DNA from: CAYREX01 sp964423505
GTDB taxonomy: Bacteria; Fermentibacterota; Fermentibacteria; Fermentibacterales; JCC-6
Length of the DNA stretch: 64,000 bases
NCBI GenBank assembly: GCA_964423505.1
Contig: CAYREX010000013.1
Location: 17,661 to 81,660, forward strand
Direction of reading: 5' to 3'
The notes under the pieces are model-generated. The model searched no databases. It was not told where the DNA came from and saw only the letters and a list, made by a program, of their open reading frames with translations. Below are positions 43,683 through 52,847 of this stretch, piece by piece. Numbering within the stretch: position 1 is the first letter of the stretch; every line of letters begins with the position of its first letter. The translations under genes and the position numbers were made by a program.

Positions 43683-44141
43683 ATGTCAGTGGCCGTCAGG
43701 CTCCTGCCGCTCGTGGTCCTCGTGCTGGCAGCCGGCCTCTCCGCACAGGTGGAGCAGGAGGAGGGGGACGAGGCCAGGTGGGAGGACGGCGTCCTCGTGC
43801 TGGAGGAGATAACCATCCGGGGAGAGCTCAGGACCCCTCAGGCCCTGTTCATGATGCTCAAGACCACTCCGAACCTGAGCAACGTCCTGCTGGAGCGCAG
43901 CTTCCTCGAGGACGTCGTCAGACCTATATACCCGGGCGCGTTCTCGCAGGAGCAGTCGTTCGGCGCCGGAAGGGAGATGCTCGTGCTCCCGGCCTGGGCC
44001 AGGTACGGCTCCGTGGGGGTGCTGGCGGGAACCTCCGTGCTTATGTATTCGCAGGGGAATGACGAGGAAGGGCTCGTGTTCGGGGTTATAGCCGGCCTCG
44101 ACCTCGTGGGAAACCTGATACTCGACCTAGTCGGCAACTGA
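43683..44141 (+). CDS. Small exported protein of the Agl/Glt-like operon
   Basis: The ATG at 43683 gives 152 residues with a clean signal peptide (to about 22, ending LSAQ). An acidic spacer follows, then ITIRGELRTPQALFMMLKTT and, near the C-terminus, two Gly-containing hydrophobic stretches that may be membrane-seeking. GTG at 43653 with GGAGG is in frame but would put ten extra residues before the signal peptide. It lies 8 bp after the TPR gene and 29 bp before exbB. No family is recognised; the ITIRGELRTPQ block should be a good search handle. Confidence 0.6.
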   Translation: MSVAVRLLPLVVLVLAAGLSAQVEQEEGDEARWEDGVLVLEEITIRGELRTPQALFMMLKTTPNLSNVLLERSFLEDVVRPIYPGAFSQEQSFGAGREMLVLPAWARYGSVGVLAGTSVLMYSQGNDEEGLVFGVIAGLDLVGNLILDLVGN

Positions 44142-44170
44142 CCGCGGGTCGCCTGAGAGGAGATCCATTG

Positions 44171-45070
44171 ATGACAACGGAGAAGCGAAGCAACCTGCTC
44201 ACCCTCGTCTTCGTCCTCTTCGCCCTCAGCGCCGTGTCGCTCGCGCAGGCTACCGGCCCCGCTGCTGAGGGGACGGAGGCGGACACGGCTGCCGCGGAGG
44301 ATACCCTGGCAGTCGACACGACCGAGGTCGCGGACGAGCCGGAGCCCGAGGAAGAGCTGCCGGCGGGGGCCGGTGTCATGGAGCCCTCGGATGAGCTCAT
44401 CGAGGACGAGGAGATCGAGCCGGTGGTGACCGGCAACATCTTCTCCGACATCGCCAGGTTCTTCCGAGAGGGCGGACCCGCCATGTGGGTCATCCTCGCC
44501 TTCCTCGCAGCCGGTCTGGCCATCACGGTCGAGCGGGTGATATTCCTCTTCTTCGTCGCCGACATGAAGCCTGAGAGCTTCATGGGCAGGATAGCCGAGC
44601 TCATCCGCAAGGGCAGCATAGAGGGGGCCATCGCCAGCTGCGCCGAGAAGGACGCCCCACTGGCGAGGATAATCGAGGCGGCCCTCCGGAACTACCGCAA
44701 CACTGAGCGGGACATACAGAACGCCGTGGACGAGATGGCGCTGGCCGAGCTGCCCAGGCTGAACGCCAGGACCAGCTACCTTGCGACCCTGGCGAACGTA
44801 TCTACCATGGTCGGCCTGCTCGGGACGATATTCGGTCTCATCGTCGCGTTCGAGTCGGTGGCGGCGGCGGACCCGGCCGAGAAGAGCGTAATGCTCGCCA
44901 ACGGTATCTCCATGGCGATGAGCACCACCGCCTTCGGCCTGATATCCGCCATTCCCCTGCTGCTGGCGCACTCCATACTGACCTCCAAGACGGACTCCCT
45001 GGTCGATGACATCGACAGGTACTCCGTGATGGTCATCAACATGCTGGCGCAGGCCCGGAAGGAGAGCTGA
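44171..45070 (+). CDS. MotA/TolQ/ExbB proton-channel family protein (AglR-like)
   Basis: This 299-residue protein begins with a hydrophobic export-like segment (about 9-26), then a 60-residue acidic, Ala/Glu/Pro-rich extracytoplasmic stretch that E. coli TolQ and ExbB lack. The conserved core follows: one helix (AMWVILAFLAAGLAITVERV), a large cytoplasmic loop, and the paired helices MVGLLGTIFGLIVAF and MSTTAFGLISAIPLLL with the polar Thr/Gly face of the proton path. It should form the pentameric stator around the ExbD dimer encoded next; the genes share one base (TGATG). GAGGAG precedes the ATG. Confidence 0.9.
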   Translation: MTTEKRSNLLTLVFVLFALSAVSLAQATGPAAEGTEADTAAAEDTLAVDTTEVADEPEPEEELPAGAGVMEPSDELIEDEEIEPVVTGNIFSDIARFFREGGPAMWVILAFLAAGLAITVERVIFLFFVADMKPESFMGRIAELIRKGSIEGAIASCAEKDAPLARIIEAALRNYRNTERDIQNAVDEMALAELPRLNARTSYLATLANVSTMVGLLGTIFGLIVAFESVAAADPAEKSVMLANGISMAMSTTAFGLISAIPLLLAHSILTSKTDSLVDDIDRYSVMVINMLAQARKES

Positions 45071-45651
45071 TGGCGAAAGCAGCAACCGGTCGGAGCCACA
45101 GGGTCAGGCACATCCCGGAGCTGGATCTCCTCCCGGTGATGAACCTGTTCTGTGTCATCATACCGTTCCTGCTGCTTAGCGCCTCCTTCCTGGAGATCAC
45201 GGTGATAGAGATGGCCCCGACGGAGGGCATCAGCTCCTCGGGGGTCGGTACCACCAGCCTCCAGAGGAGCGAGGAGGAGCTGCTCCAGCCGAAGGTCATA
45301 ATGACCGACTCCGACATGTTCCTCGGTACGGTGTTCGGGACCCGGCACGTCAGCTCGGTGTTCATGGAGGAGCGCGACGGGCAGATGGTCCCCAGCTACG
45401 ACTTCGACTCGCTCGGCTCGGCCCTGGCCAACCTGCGGGAGGAGCTCAACCGGGAGTTCGAGACCATCCCCGTCCACAAGATAGTCATACTGACTTCGGA
45501 CGAGGTGAGGTACGACAACATCGTCCTGACCATAGACGTCTGCGGAGACAACGGCTTCGACGAGCCGGGCCTCCAGGTGGCGGCCTACGACGTTCTGCAG
45601 CGCCAGATAAGGCTGCAGCAGCAGGCGGCCGAGGACGGGGGCTCGGAGTGA
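45070..45651 (+). CDS. ExbD/TolR-like protein lacking the membrane aspartate
   Basis: This 193-residue protein has the ExbD layout: short cytoplasmic N-terminus, one membrane helix (about 20-40) and a periplasmic domain. Aligned on the helix start, ELDLLPVMNLF here corresponds to EINVTPFIDVM of E. coli ExbD. The proton-relaying Asp25 is therefore Asn25, and an Asp sits instead at position 19 outside the helix. The periplasmic part ends in a Gln-rich stretch. It should still dimerise inside the ExbB pentamer, but may not carry protons itself. It is followed with a GTGA overlap by a second ExbD that keeps the Asp. Confidence 0.82.
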   Translation: MAKAATGRSHRVRHIPELDLLPVMNLFCVIIPFLLLSASFLEITVIEMAPTEGISSSGVGTTSLQRSEEELLQPKVIMTDSDMFLGTVFGTRHVSSVFMEERDGQMVPSYDFDSLGSALANLREELNREFETIPVHKIVILTSDEVRYDNIVLTIDVCGDNGFDEPGLQVAAYDVLQRQIRLQQQAAEDGGSE

Positions 45652-46187
45652 GCGCCCCGAGCAAGAGGCACGTGCCGCTCCTCCTGGGCTACAAGAAGAG
45701 CAAGGCCATGGTGAGGGGCAAGGACAAGAAGGTCAACCTGAACCTGACTTCCATGATCGACATGTTCACCATCCTCGTGGTCTTCCTGCTCAAGAGCTAC
45801 AGCGCAGAGGGCCAGATAGTGACCGTCAGCGACGCCCTCACGCTGCCGAGGTCGTCGGCCGAGCAGGCCGTCGAGCTCAACCTGGAGATAATCGTCACCA
45901 ACGAAACCATAGTGGTGGACGGTGACCCGGTCGTGAACGTGGACGAGACCGTCCTCGCCGAAGGCAACCCCATACCCGCGCTGGTCGAGCGGCTCAGGGA
46001 CCATCTGGAATACACGCAGCAGATGCGTGGTATCACGGATGCAGCGGAGGAGATGAAGGTCAACATACAGGGCGACGTCGCCACCCAGGCCATCCTCCTC
46101 CAGAGGGTCATGAGCAGTTGCGCACAGGCGGGTTACTCATCGCAGAACCTGGCCGTCATCAAGGTGGAAGGCAACGGGGAAGAATGA
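45648..46187 (+). CDS. ExbD/TolR-like protein with intact membrane aspartate (AglQ/AglS-like)
   Basis: This 179-residue protein starts with GTG. Its basic cytoplasmic N-terminus contains several Lys/Arg (KSKAMVRGKDKK). The membrane helix has the canonical acidic residue in NLTSMIDMFTILVVFLL (D38). The periplasmic domain has a strand-helix pattern (LNLEIIVTNETIVVDGDPVV). Together with the Asn-bearing paralogue next to it, this could give a heterodimeric plug with one proton-active subunit. It is coupled to the FHA-TonB gene by ATGA. Confidence 0.87.
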   Translation: MSAPSKRHVPLLLGYKKSKAMVRGKDKKVNLNLTSMIDMFTILVVFLLKSYSAEGQIVTVSDALTLPRSSAEQAVELNLEIIVTNETIVVDGDPVVNVDETVLAEGNPIPALVERLRDHLEYTQQMRGITDAAEEMKVNIQGDVATQAILLQRVMSSCAQAGYSSQNLAVIKVEGNGEE

Positions 46188-48058
46188 CGCCCAAGGAGGA
46201 AGCGAAGAAGAAGGTCCTTGCCCTCGCCATAATGCGGGACGGCAAGGTAGTGGGGAAGATGATACCGGGCGGCGAGCCGGTCAGGCTCGGGACCGGGTAC
46301 AACAACAGCATCGTCGTCGAGGGTGACGACCTCCCCGAGGAGATGGTCTTCATCACCCAGGGGGAGGACCGTGACACCTGGATACTCCGTGTCACGAAGG
46401 AGATGGAGGCGGTAATCGAGTCCGCCGACGGGACTCACCTGAAGTTCTCGGACCTCAGGGACCTGGGCATCTTCCCGGTCGACCACGAAGGGCATTACCT
46501 CCTCACGATAAAGCAGGGCGACCAGGGCCATATCAAGGCGGGGCACTTCGATGTACACTTCGGCTTCATAGAGCCGCCGACGCAGAAGGAGAAGCCGGCG
46601 GCAGCCAGGCCCGACAGGAAGAAGAGGGAACAGCCCAGGGAAGAGCCGGAGGAGAAGCCTGACGAAAGGGTCCTCAGCATTACCGTCGAGGACGCATCTG
46701 GCAAGCGCGAGCTCATGCCGAACGCCGGTCTCATGACAGTCGGCGAGGCGGACTACAATACGGTCTCGATAAAGGGCATCGGCCTTCCCCGCATACATAC
46801 CCTCCTTGAGCCGGCCGACGGGAAGTACCTCCTCAGGCTCATCCCCGGCATCAAGGGCGGTGTGGAGGTCAAGGGGAGCATAATCCCCTTCGCCACCCTC
46901 ATCGAGCGCAACGTCATGACCCGCGAGAAGGAGGGCGACCCCTACGAGTGGGTCCTGGACAAGAACGTCTCGGGCGTGTTCACAATCGGCCCGGCCGAGG
47001 TCTACTTCCATTTCGTCGAGCCACCGGAGGAGGTGGAGCCCGAGCCTGTGCCGGTCGAGATGCCCAGGGAGGAGTACACGCCTCCGGAGTACGACTGGGA
47101 CAACTTCGCAGCACGCCCGCACGACGGTCTCGCGATGAAGGGCAACAGGGACGAGTCCAACCGCATAGCCATAATCCTCGGTATCGGTCTTGCCGTGGCG
47201 GTGCTGACCGGCGCGGTCTTCGACAGGTTCGTCACCGTGGTGACCGAGACCAAGACCAGCATGCTCCGCAGGGCGCCCTCGGCCAGGGTCGCAACCCTCG
47301 CCAGGCAGGCCCCCGAGGTGGAGGCCGTAGGCGAGGAGATAGTCGCCGACATGGGCGTCGGCGAGGAGGTCGCCGAGATGGGCGGCGGTGGTGGCGGGCC
47401 ATCGGGCGGCAGCGGCGAGGCCGGTGGCGTCTCCGACGGCCAGGCAGCCGGAGAGGCGGTCCTTCAGAGCATAGGCTTCGCGGCCTACGGGACCGGAGGA
47501 CAGGGCGGCTCGGCGGGGCTTGCCGCCGACCTCCAGAGCGCAGCAGCGTCCGGTGCGGGTCTCGTCTCGGGCGGGGGCGGAGAAGCGCTGATCGCCGGTG
47601 CCGGCGGAAGCGGCTCCGGCGGCCTGGAGGGTCTCGTGGGCGGCGGCGGCAGCGGTCCCGCAACCAGCCTCGAAGGGGTCTCCTCCTCCGAGATAGAGGC
47701 GGTGCACCAGGCTGCGGAGGTCACCTTCCAGACCCACTCCGCAAGCTCCCAGATAGGCGTCCAGGGCCGGTCCATGAACGACATCAGGCGCAAGATCAAC
47801 ATGATCAACATGAGGGTCAAGCGGGCGTACGAGGACCTCCTCAGGAACGACCCGACGGCTGGGGGGACGATCAACGTCTCCTTCTCGATAACGCCCGACG
47901 GCACGGTCGTAGGAGTGTCCGTCTCGGCTCCGGGAAGCCTCTCCTCGCTGACGCCTTCCGTGCAGGCGGCGGTCCAGTCTCTCAACTTCGGGCCCTCCAG
48001 CGAGCAGACCGATAACATCCCGATGACGGTGCCCATGGTTCTGGTGCCGCCGGAGTAG
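46184..48058 (+). CDS. Double FHA-like / TM / Gly-rich / TonB-C (AgmX/PglI-type) protein, GltG-like
   Basis: This 624-residue protein has no signal peptide. Residues 1-133 and 160-290 are two related domains, each ending FxFxEPP; the first contains PVRLGTGYNNSIVVEG, resembling FHA domains that read phosphothreonine. A membrane helix spans about 327-345 (IAIILGIGLAVAVLTG). The periplasmic side has a Gly/Ser-rich stretch (about 400-500), then a TonB/AgmX C-terminal domain (about 535-624) with RVKRAYEDLLRNDP and INVSFSITPDGTVVGV. The order FHA-TM-linker-TonB-C is that of Myxococcus GltG. It would link cytoplasmic phospho-signals and the ExbBD motor to outer-membrane parts. Its ATG overlaps the ExbD stop. 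Confidence 0.8.
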   Translation: MTPKEEAKKKVLALAIMRDGKVVGKMIPGGEPVRLGTGYNNSIVVEGDDLPEEMVFITQGEDRDTWILRVTKEMEAVIESADGTHLKFSDLRDLGIFPVDHEGHYLLTIKQGDQGHIKAGHFDVHFGFIEPPTQKEKPAAARPDRKKREQPREEPEEKPDERVLSITVEDASGKRELMPNAGLMTVGEADYNTVSIKGIGLPRIHTLLEPADGKYLLRLIPGIKGGVEVKGSIIPFATLIERNVMTREKEGDPYEWVLDKNVSGVFTIGPAEVYFHFVEPPEEVEPEPVPVEMPREEYTPPEYDWDNFAARPHDGLAMKGNRDESNRIAIILGIGLAVAVLTGAVFDRFVTVVTETKTSMLRRAPSARVATLARQAPEVEAVGEEIVADMGVGEEVAEMGGGGGGPSGGSGEAGGVSDGQAAGEAVLQSIGFAAYGTGGQGGSAGLAADLQSAAASGAGLVSGGGGEALIAGAGGSGSGGLEGLVGGGGSGPATSLEGVSSSEIEAVHQAAEVTFQTHSASSQIGVQGRSMNDIRRKINMINMRVKRAYEDLLRNDPTAGGTINVSFSITPDGTVVGVSVSAPGSLSSLTPSVQAAVQSLNFGPSSEQTDNIPMTVPMVLVPPE

Positions 48059-48136
48059 GCGGGACAGGCAGCGGAAAGCGGGGGCGCGGGAGGACTACTC
48101 CCGCGCCCGGCTTCGTATTACACCTGGAGGTATGAC

Positions 48137-48511
48137 ATGAGGGCCCTTGCAGCCATCGCGGCATGCGCACTTGTGGTCGCGGCATCTGCGGAGGACGATA
48201 TCGAGGTCCCGGTGCCCGAGTCGATCGTCTCCGCGATCGGCATACTGAACGAGCAGATATCCGGTATCTACGGTGAGCTGCTCGAGGAGGACTCGACAGC
48301 CGGGGGATGCATGACCCTCAGCTTCGACGTGATGCCCGACGGGAGCCTATGGAACATAGAGATAGAGGCCGACTCCAGCCTCCTTCCGATAGTCCCCGCC
48401 GTGCGCAGCATGATGACCGGGGTGGAAGTCGACCTGGAGACCCCCAGGACCACCCCTCTCCCCGTAACCGTCCCCATGCAGCTCGCCAGGGGGTCGGGCC
48501 AAGATAGCTAA
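48137..48511 (+). CDS. Small exported TonB-C-like protein whose C-terminus is supplied by a repeat element
   Basis: This 124-residue protein has a signal peptide (1-18). The body parallels the TonB-C end of the preceding gene: ISGIYGELLEEDSTAGG with MTLSFDVMPDGSL matches RVKRAYEDLLRNDPTAGG with INVSFSITPDGTV, and both end in PxTVPM. It is probably an internal paralogue freed from the membrane. From 48490 the reading frame runs into the inverted-repeat element, which provides the final Gly-Ser-Gly-Gln-Asp-Ser and the TAA, so the native C-terminus may have been altered slightly. GGAGGT precedes the ATG. Confidence 0.7.
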   Translation: MRALAAIAACALVVAASAEDDIEVPVPESIVSAIGILNEQISGIYGELLEEDSTAGGCMTLSFDVMPDGSLWNIEIEADSSLLPIVPAVRSMMTGVEVDLETPRTTPLPVTVPMQLARGSGQDS

Positions 48512-48583
48512 GAAACCTGTCCATTTACCGCTGAATCAGCCATAGCTTCAAGAATGCAATCTTAGCTATCTTGGCCCGACCCC
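48490..48583. repeat. 94-bp inverted-repeat element, REP/MITE-like
   Basis: Two perfectly complementary 24-nt arms (48490-48513 and 48560-48583) flank a 46-nt interior that is visibly richer in A and T than the surrounding DNA. The outer end of the left arm reads GGGGTCGGGCCAAG and the matching right end CTTGGCCCGACCCC. Non-autonomous palindromic elements mobilised by REP-associated tyrosine transposases often begin with such GGGGTC-type ends. No target duplication is visible. The left arm overlaps the 3' end of the TonB-C-like gene. A second copy is not in the window. Confidence 0.75.
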
Positions 48584-48592
48584 GAAAAGGGA

Positions 48593-48618
48593 GGGGCGGG
48601 CCCGGGTGGGCCCGCCCC
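48593..48618. terminator. Strong hairpin terminator of the groESL operon (possibly bidirectional)
   Basis: GGGGCGGGCCC (48593-48603) and GGGCCCGCCCC (48608-48618) make a perfect 11-bp GC stem with a 4-nt loop, 53 bp past the groEL stop. Read in the groEL direction, the stem is followed by TCCCTTTTC, a short T-run. It sits directly beside the inverted-repeat element. Confidence 0.65.
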
Positions 48619-48670
48619 GTCTTGGGCGATGCGGCGATGTGGGATCGGTGGTCCTGCAGGTCCCTGTCGC

Positions 48671-50296
<1,626 letters not shown>

Positions 50297-50315
50297 GCCT
50301 CGTACCTCCCGGAGT

Positions 50316-50615
50316 CTACTCGAGGACCGCGAGGATGTCGTCCTCGCGGACGATGACGTACTCGTCGTCCAGCACCTTCACGTCGGTCCCGGAGTACTTG
50401 CCGATCAGAACCCTGTCGCCCACCTTTACCACGGGCTTCACGAAGTCGTCGCCGGCCTCGTTCCTCTTGCCCTCGCCTACCGCCTCGACGGTCCCCTCCA
50501 GGGGCTTCTCCTTGGCGGTATCGGGGATTACAATCCCGCCCTTGATGGTCTCCTTCGGCTCCTCGCGCTTGATGAGCACGCGGTCGAAAAGCGGACGTAT
50601 GCTCTCGTTACCCAT
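50316..50615 (-). CDS. groES: Co-chaperonin GroES (Hsp10)
   Basis: This 99-residue protein has the GroES landmarks: IRPLFDRVLIKREE at the N-terminus, a mobile loop with KGGIVIPDTAKEKP, and the C-terminal DDEYVIVREDDILAVLE. It caps the GroEL ring. AAAGGAGAG lies before the ATG. Confidence 0.97.
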   Translation of the reverse strand: MGNESIRPLFDRVLIKREEPKETIKGGIVIPDTAKEKPLEGTVEAVGEGKRNEAGDDFVKPVVKVGDRVLIGKYSGTDVKVLDDEYVIVREDDILAVLE

Positions 50616-50743
50616 GTGGGCTCTCCTTTCTTTTCAACCGTGACCCCACGGTGAATGCTACGGTTCCGCTGATCGCTAGTGAAGAGAGCAAGGGGCGTGC
50701 CACACGTGAGCACGGGAGACATGGACACCCTATATGTTTGACT

Positions 50744-50757
50744 GTCATGAATATGAC
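50744..50757. promoter_or_regulatory. Palindrome upstream of groESL and hutH
   Basis: GTCAT-GAAT-ATGAC is a 5-4-5 inverted repeat about 130 bp before groES, in the 288-bp spacer to hutH. The region is AT-richer than its surroundings and includes CATATA and TTGACT hexamers that do not pair with suitable spacing. The CIRCE element (TTAGCACTC-N9-GAGTGCTAA) is absent, so heat-shock control, if any, is not through HrcA here. The rest of 50616-50903 shows nothing further that I can support. Confidence 0.3.
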
Positions 50758-50903
50758 CGCTGCATGCCACATCGCCTCCATCTCCCCCGATGCCCCTCCG
50801 CGAGGCCGTGAGTCAGATTGACGCGTACCCCGCATCCTGGCGTCGCACGTCTCTCTTTAGGATATTCGTGGCTCCAGGAGAGGCAATCCCCGGAGGTCCG
50901 GCA

Positions 50904-52424
50904 ATGAGCAGCGATATACTGATCGTAGGAAGCGGTGGAGCGAGCCTGGAGCAGGTGGTCGGCCTGCTTCGCGGAGCCGGGGTCGAGCTGGGTCCCGAGG
51001 CACTGGAAGCGGTGAGCGAGGCGAGACGGCTCACCGAAGAGAGGGCCGGCGGGGACAGGCCGGTCTACGGAGTGAACACCGGCTTCGGCAGGCTTGCCGG
51101 CAGGATCGTCGACGGGAGCAGGCTCTCGGAGCTTCAGAGGAACCTGCTCCTCAGCCACGCCTGCGGGACAGGCGTGCTCCTGGAGAGGGACGTTGTCAGG
51201 CTCCTCCTCTTCCTGCGGGTGGCCTCCCTGGCCAGGGGCCGCTCCGGCATCAGGCCGGAGACACTGCGGATGATGGTCTGCCTGCTGAACAGCCGCTACT
51301 ACCCCGCCGTCCCCTGCAAGGGCTCCCTGGGAGCGTCAGGCGACCTCGCCCCCCTGGCGCATTCCGCCCTCCCGCTCATCGGGCTCGGACACTGCGTCGA
51401 CCCCGAGAACGGCGAGCTGGTGAGCGGGGAGGAGGTGCTGAGCGAGCTCGGCCTCCAGCCGCTGGAGCTCTGCTCGAAGGAGGGTCTCGCGCTCATAAAC
51501 GGTACCCAGATGATGACCGCCGTGACGGTCCTGGCCCTCCTCGAGGCGGAGAGGATGGCCGACGCAGCGGACGCGGCCTCGGCCATGTCCCTGGAGGTTC
51601 TTCTCGGCACCACCGCCCCCTTCGAGGCGACGATAACCGGTGCCAGGCCGCATCCGGGCGCCCTGGAGACGGCCGGCAACCTTCTCCGCATGATGGAGGG
51701 CAGCGAGATACTGACCTCGCACAAGGCCTGCGACAGGGTCCAGGACGCCTACTCGCTCAGGTGCGTGCCCCAGGTCCACGGCGCCAGCCGCGACGCCATG
51801 CGCTACGTCAGGTCCGTGCTGGAAATCGAGCTCCGTTCGGTCACCGACAACCCGCTGCTGAGCGAGTCGGGCGAGTTCGTCAGCGGCGGCAACTTCCACG
51901 GGCAGCCGGTGGCGCTGGCCGCCGACCACCTGGCGCTGGCCGCGGCCGAGCTGGCCGACATCTCCGAGCGGAGGATAGAGCGTCTCCTCAACCCGGACCT
52001 AAGCGGACTGCCGCCCTTCCTCACCCCCGACCCGGGCGTGAACTCCGGCATGATGATAGCCCAGTACACGGCCGCCTCCCTGGTGAGCGAGAACAAGGTG
52101 CTCGTCCACCCGGCCAGCGCCGACAGCATCCCGGTGAGCGGCTCCCAGGAGGACCACGTCTCGATGGGCGCCACCGCCGCAAGGCAGGCCCTGGAGGTGG
52201 TCCGGAACTCCACCCACGTGATAGCCACCGAGCTGGCCTGCGCCGCCCAGGCCGCGGAGTTCATCCACCGTGGAAGGCACGGCAGGGGCACCGGCGAGCT
52301 CTACCGGCTGGTCAGGACGGTGATGAAGCCGATGGAGCGGGACAGGCCGCTCGGAGGTGAGATAGAGAGTGTCGCCCGGCTGGTCGCCGGCGGGAGGGTG
52401 AGCGCTCTGCTGAAGCGGCTCTGA
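50904..52424 (+). CDS. hutH: Histidine ammonia-lyase
   Basis: This 506-residue protein carries the GSLGASGDLAPLAH segment whose Ala144-Ser145-Gly146 cyclises to the MIO prosthetic group. YGVNTGFG, KEGLALINGTQ, DRVQDAYSLRC, SVTDNPL and GGNFHGQP are all conserved. It converts L-histidine to urocanate and ammonia, the first step of histidine use; FTCD, the last enzyme, is encoded at 30716-32431. The start is ATG 50904, with GGAGG 7 nt upstream. Confidence 0.95.
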   Translation: MSSDILIVGSGGASLEQVVGLLRGAGVELGPEALEAVSEARRLTEERAGGDRPVYGVNTGFGRLAGRIVDGSRLSELQRNLLLSHACGTGVLLERDVVRLLLFLRVASLARGRSGIRPETLRMMVCLLNSRYYPAVPCKGSLGASGDLAPLAHSALPLIGLGHCVDPENGELVSGEEVLSELGLQPLELCSKEGLALINGTQMMTAVTVLALLEAERMADAADAASAMSLEVLLGTTAPFEATITGARPHPGALETAGNLLRMMEGSEILTSHKACDRVQDAYSLRCVPQVHGASRDAMRYVRSVLEIELRSVTDNPLLSESGEFVSGGNFHGQPVALAADHLALAAAELADISERRIERLLNPDLSGLPPFLTPDPGVNSGMMIAQYTAASLVSENKVLVHPASADSIPVSGSQEDHVSMGATAARQALEVVRNSTHVIATELACAAQAAEFIHRGRHGRGTGELYRLVRTVMKPMERDRPLGGEIESVARLVAGGRVSALLKRL

Positions 52425-52427
52425 GAG

Positions 52428-52847
52428 TCAGGCCTCGTAGAGCCCCGGGTCCCTGCTGGGAGCCGGGGCGGGGCCTCCGGCCCCTTCGTCCAGGTCGAAT
52501 CCGGACTCCTCGAGCTCCCGTTCGACCTCCTCCGGGTCCTCCCCGGCCTCCAGACGACCCAGCGCCTCCATTACCTCCGGGCCCAGGTCCTCGCCCATGT
52601 CGTCGGCCATGTGGCGGATCACCCTCGCCATCTCCCTCGGGTCCTCGGTGTCCAGCCCGTCCAGCATGGAGTCGTCCGGCTCGCCTCCGGGAGAGGTGGA
52701 GCCACTGCCGACGCTGAACCTGCTCATCACCCGACCCAGCGGCCCACCGCACCTGGGACAGCTCGGGTCGACCTCCCCGGAGGCGCACCTCACCAGGAAG
52801 GAGAAGATGGTGTTGCAGGCCTCGCAGAGGTATTCGTACACCGGCAT
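52428..52847 (-). CDS. FmdB-type zinc-ribbon protein
   Basis: This 139-residue protein begins MPVYEYLCEACN and has CxxC at 8-11 with a second pair in CPRCGGPLGRVM, the FmdB/CxxC-CxxC regulatory ribbon. The C-terminal half is an acidic helical extension (EDPREMARVIRHMADD, then PEEVERELEESGFDLDEG) longer than in typical 70-110-residue members. FmdB was named for regulating formamidase in Methylophilus, but most homologues are of unknown role. Its ATG shares one base with the pdxT stop. Confidence 0.85.
   Translation of the reverse strand: MPVYEYLCEACNTIFSFLVRCASGEVDPSCPRCGGPLGRVMSRFSVGSGSTSPGGEPDDSMLDGLDTEDPREMARVIRHMADDMGEDLGPEVMEALGRLEAGEDPEEVERELEESGFDLDEGAGGPAPAPSRDPGLYEA

Noticed and set aside
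48490..48583. Reading the inverted repeat simply as a rho-independent terminator
   Set aside because: The loop is 46 nt, no U-run follows either arm, and a better terminator hairpin stands just beyond it at 48593-48618.
50818..50866. TTGACG and GATATT as a hutH promoter
   Set aside because: The hexamers are 37 bp apart, far beyond usable spacing, and no better partner for either was found.
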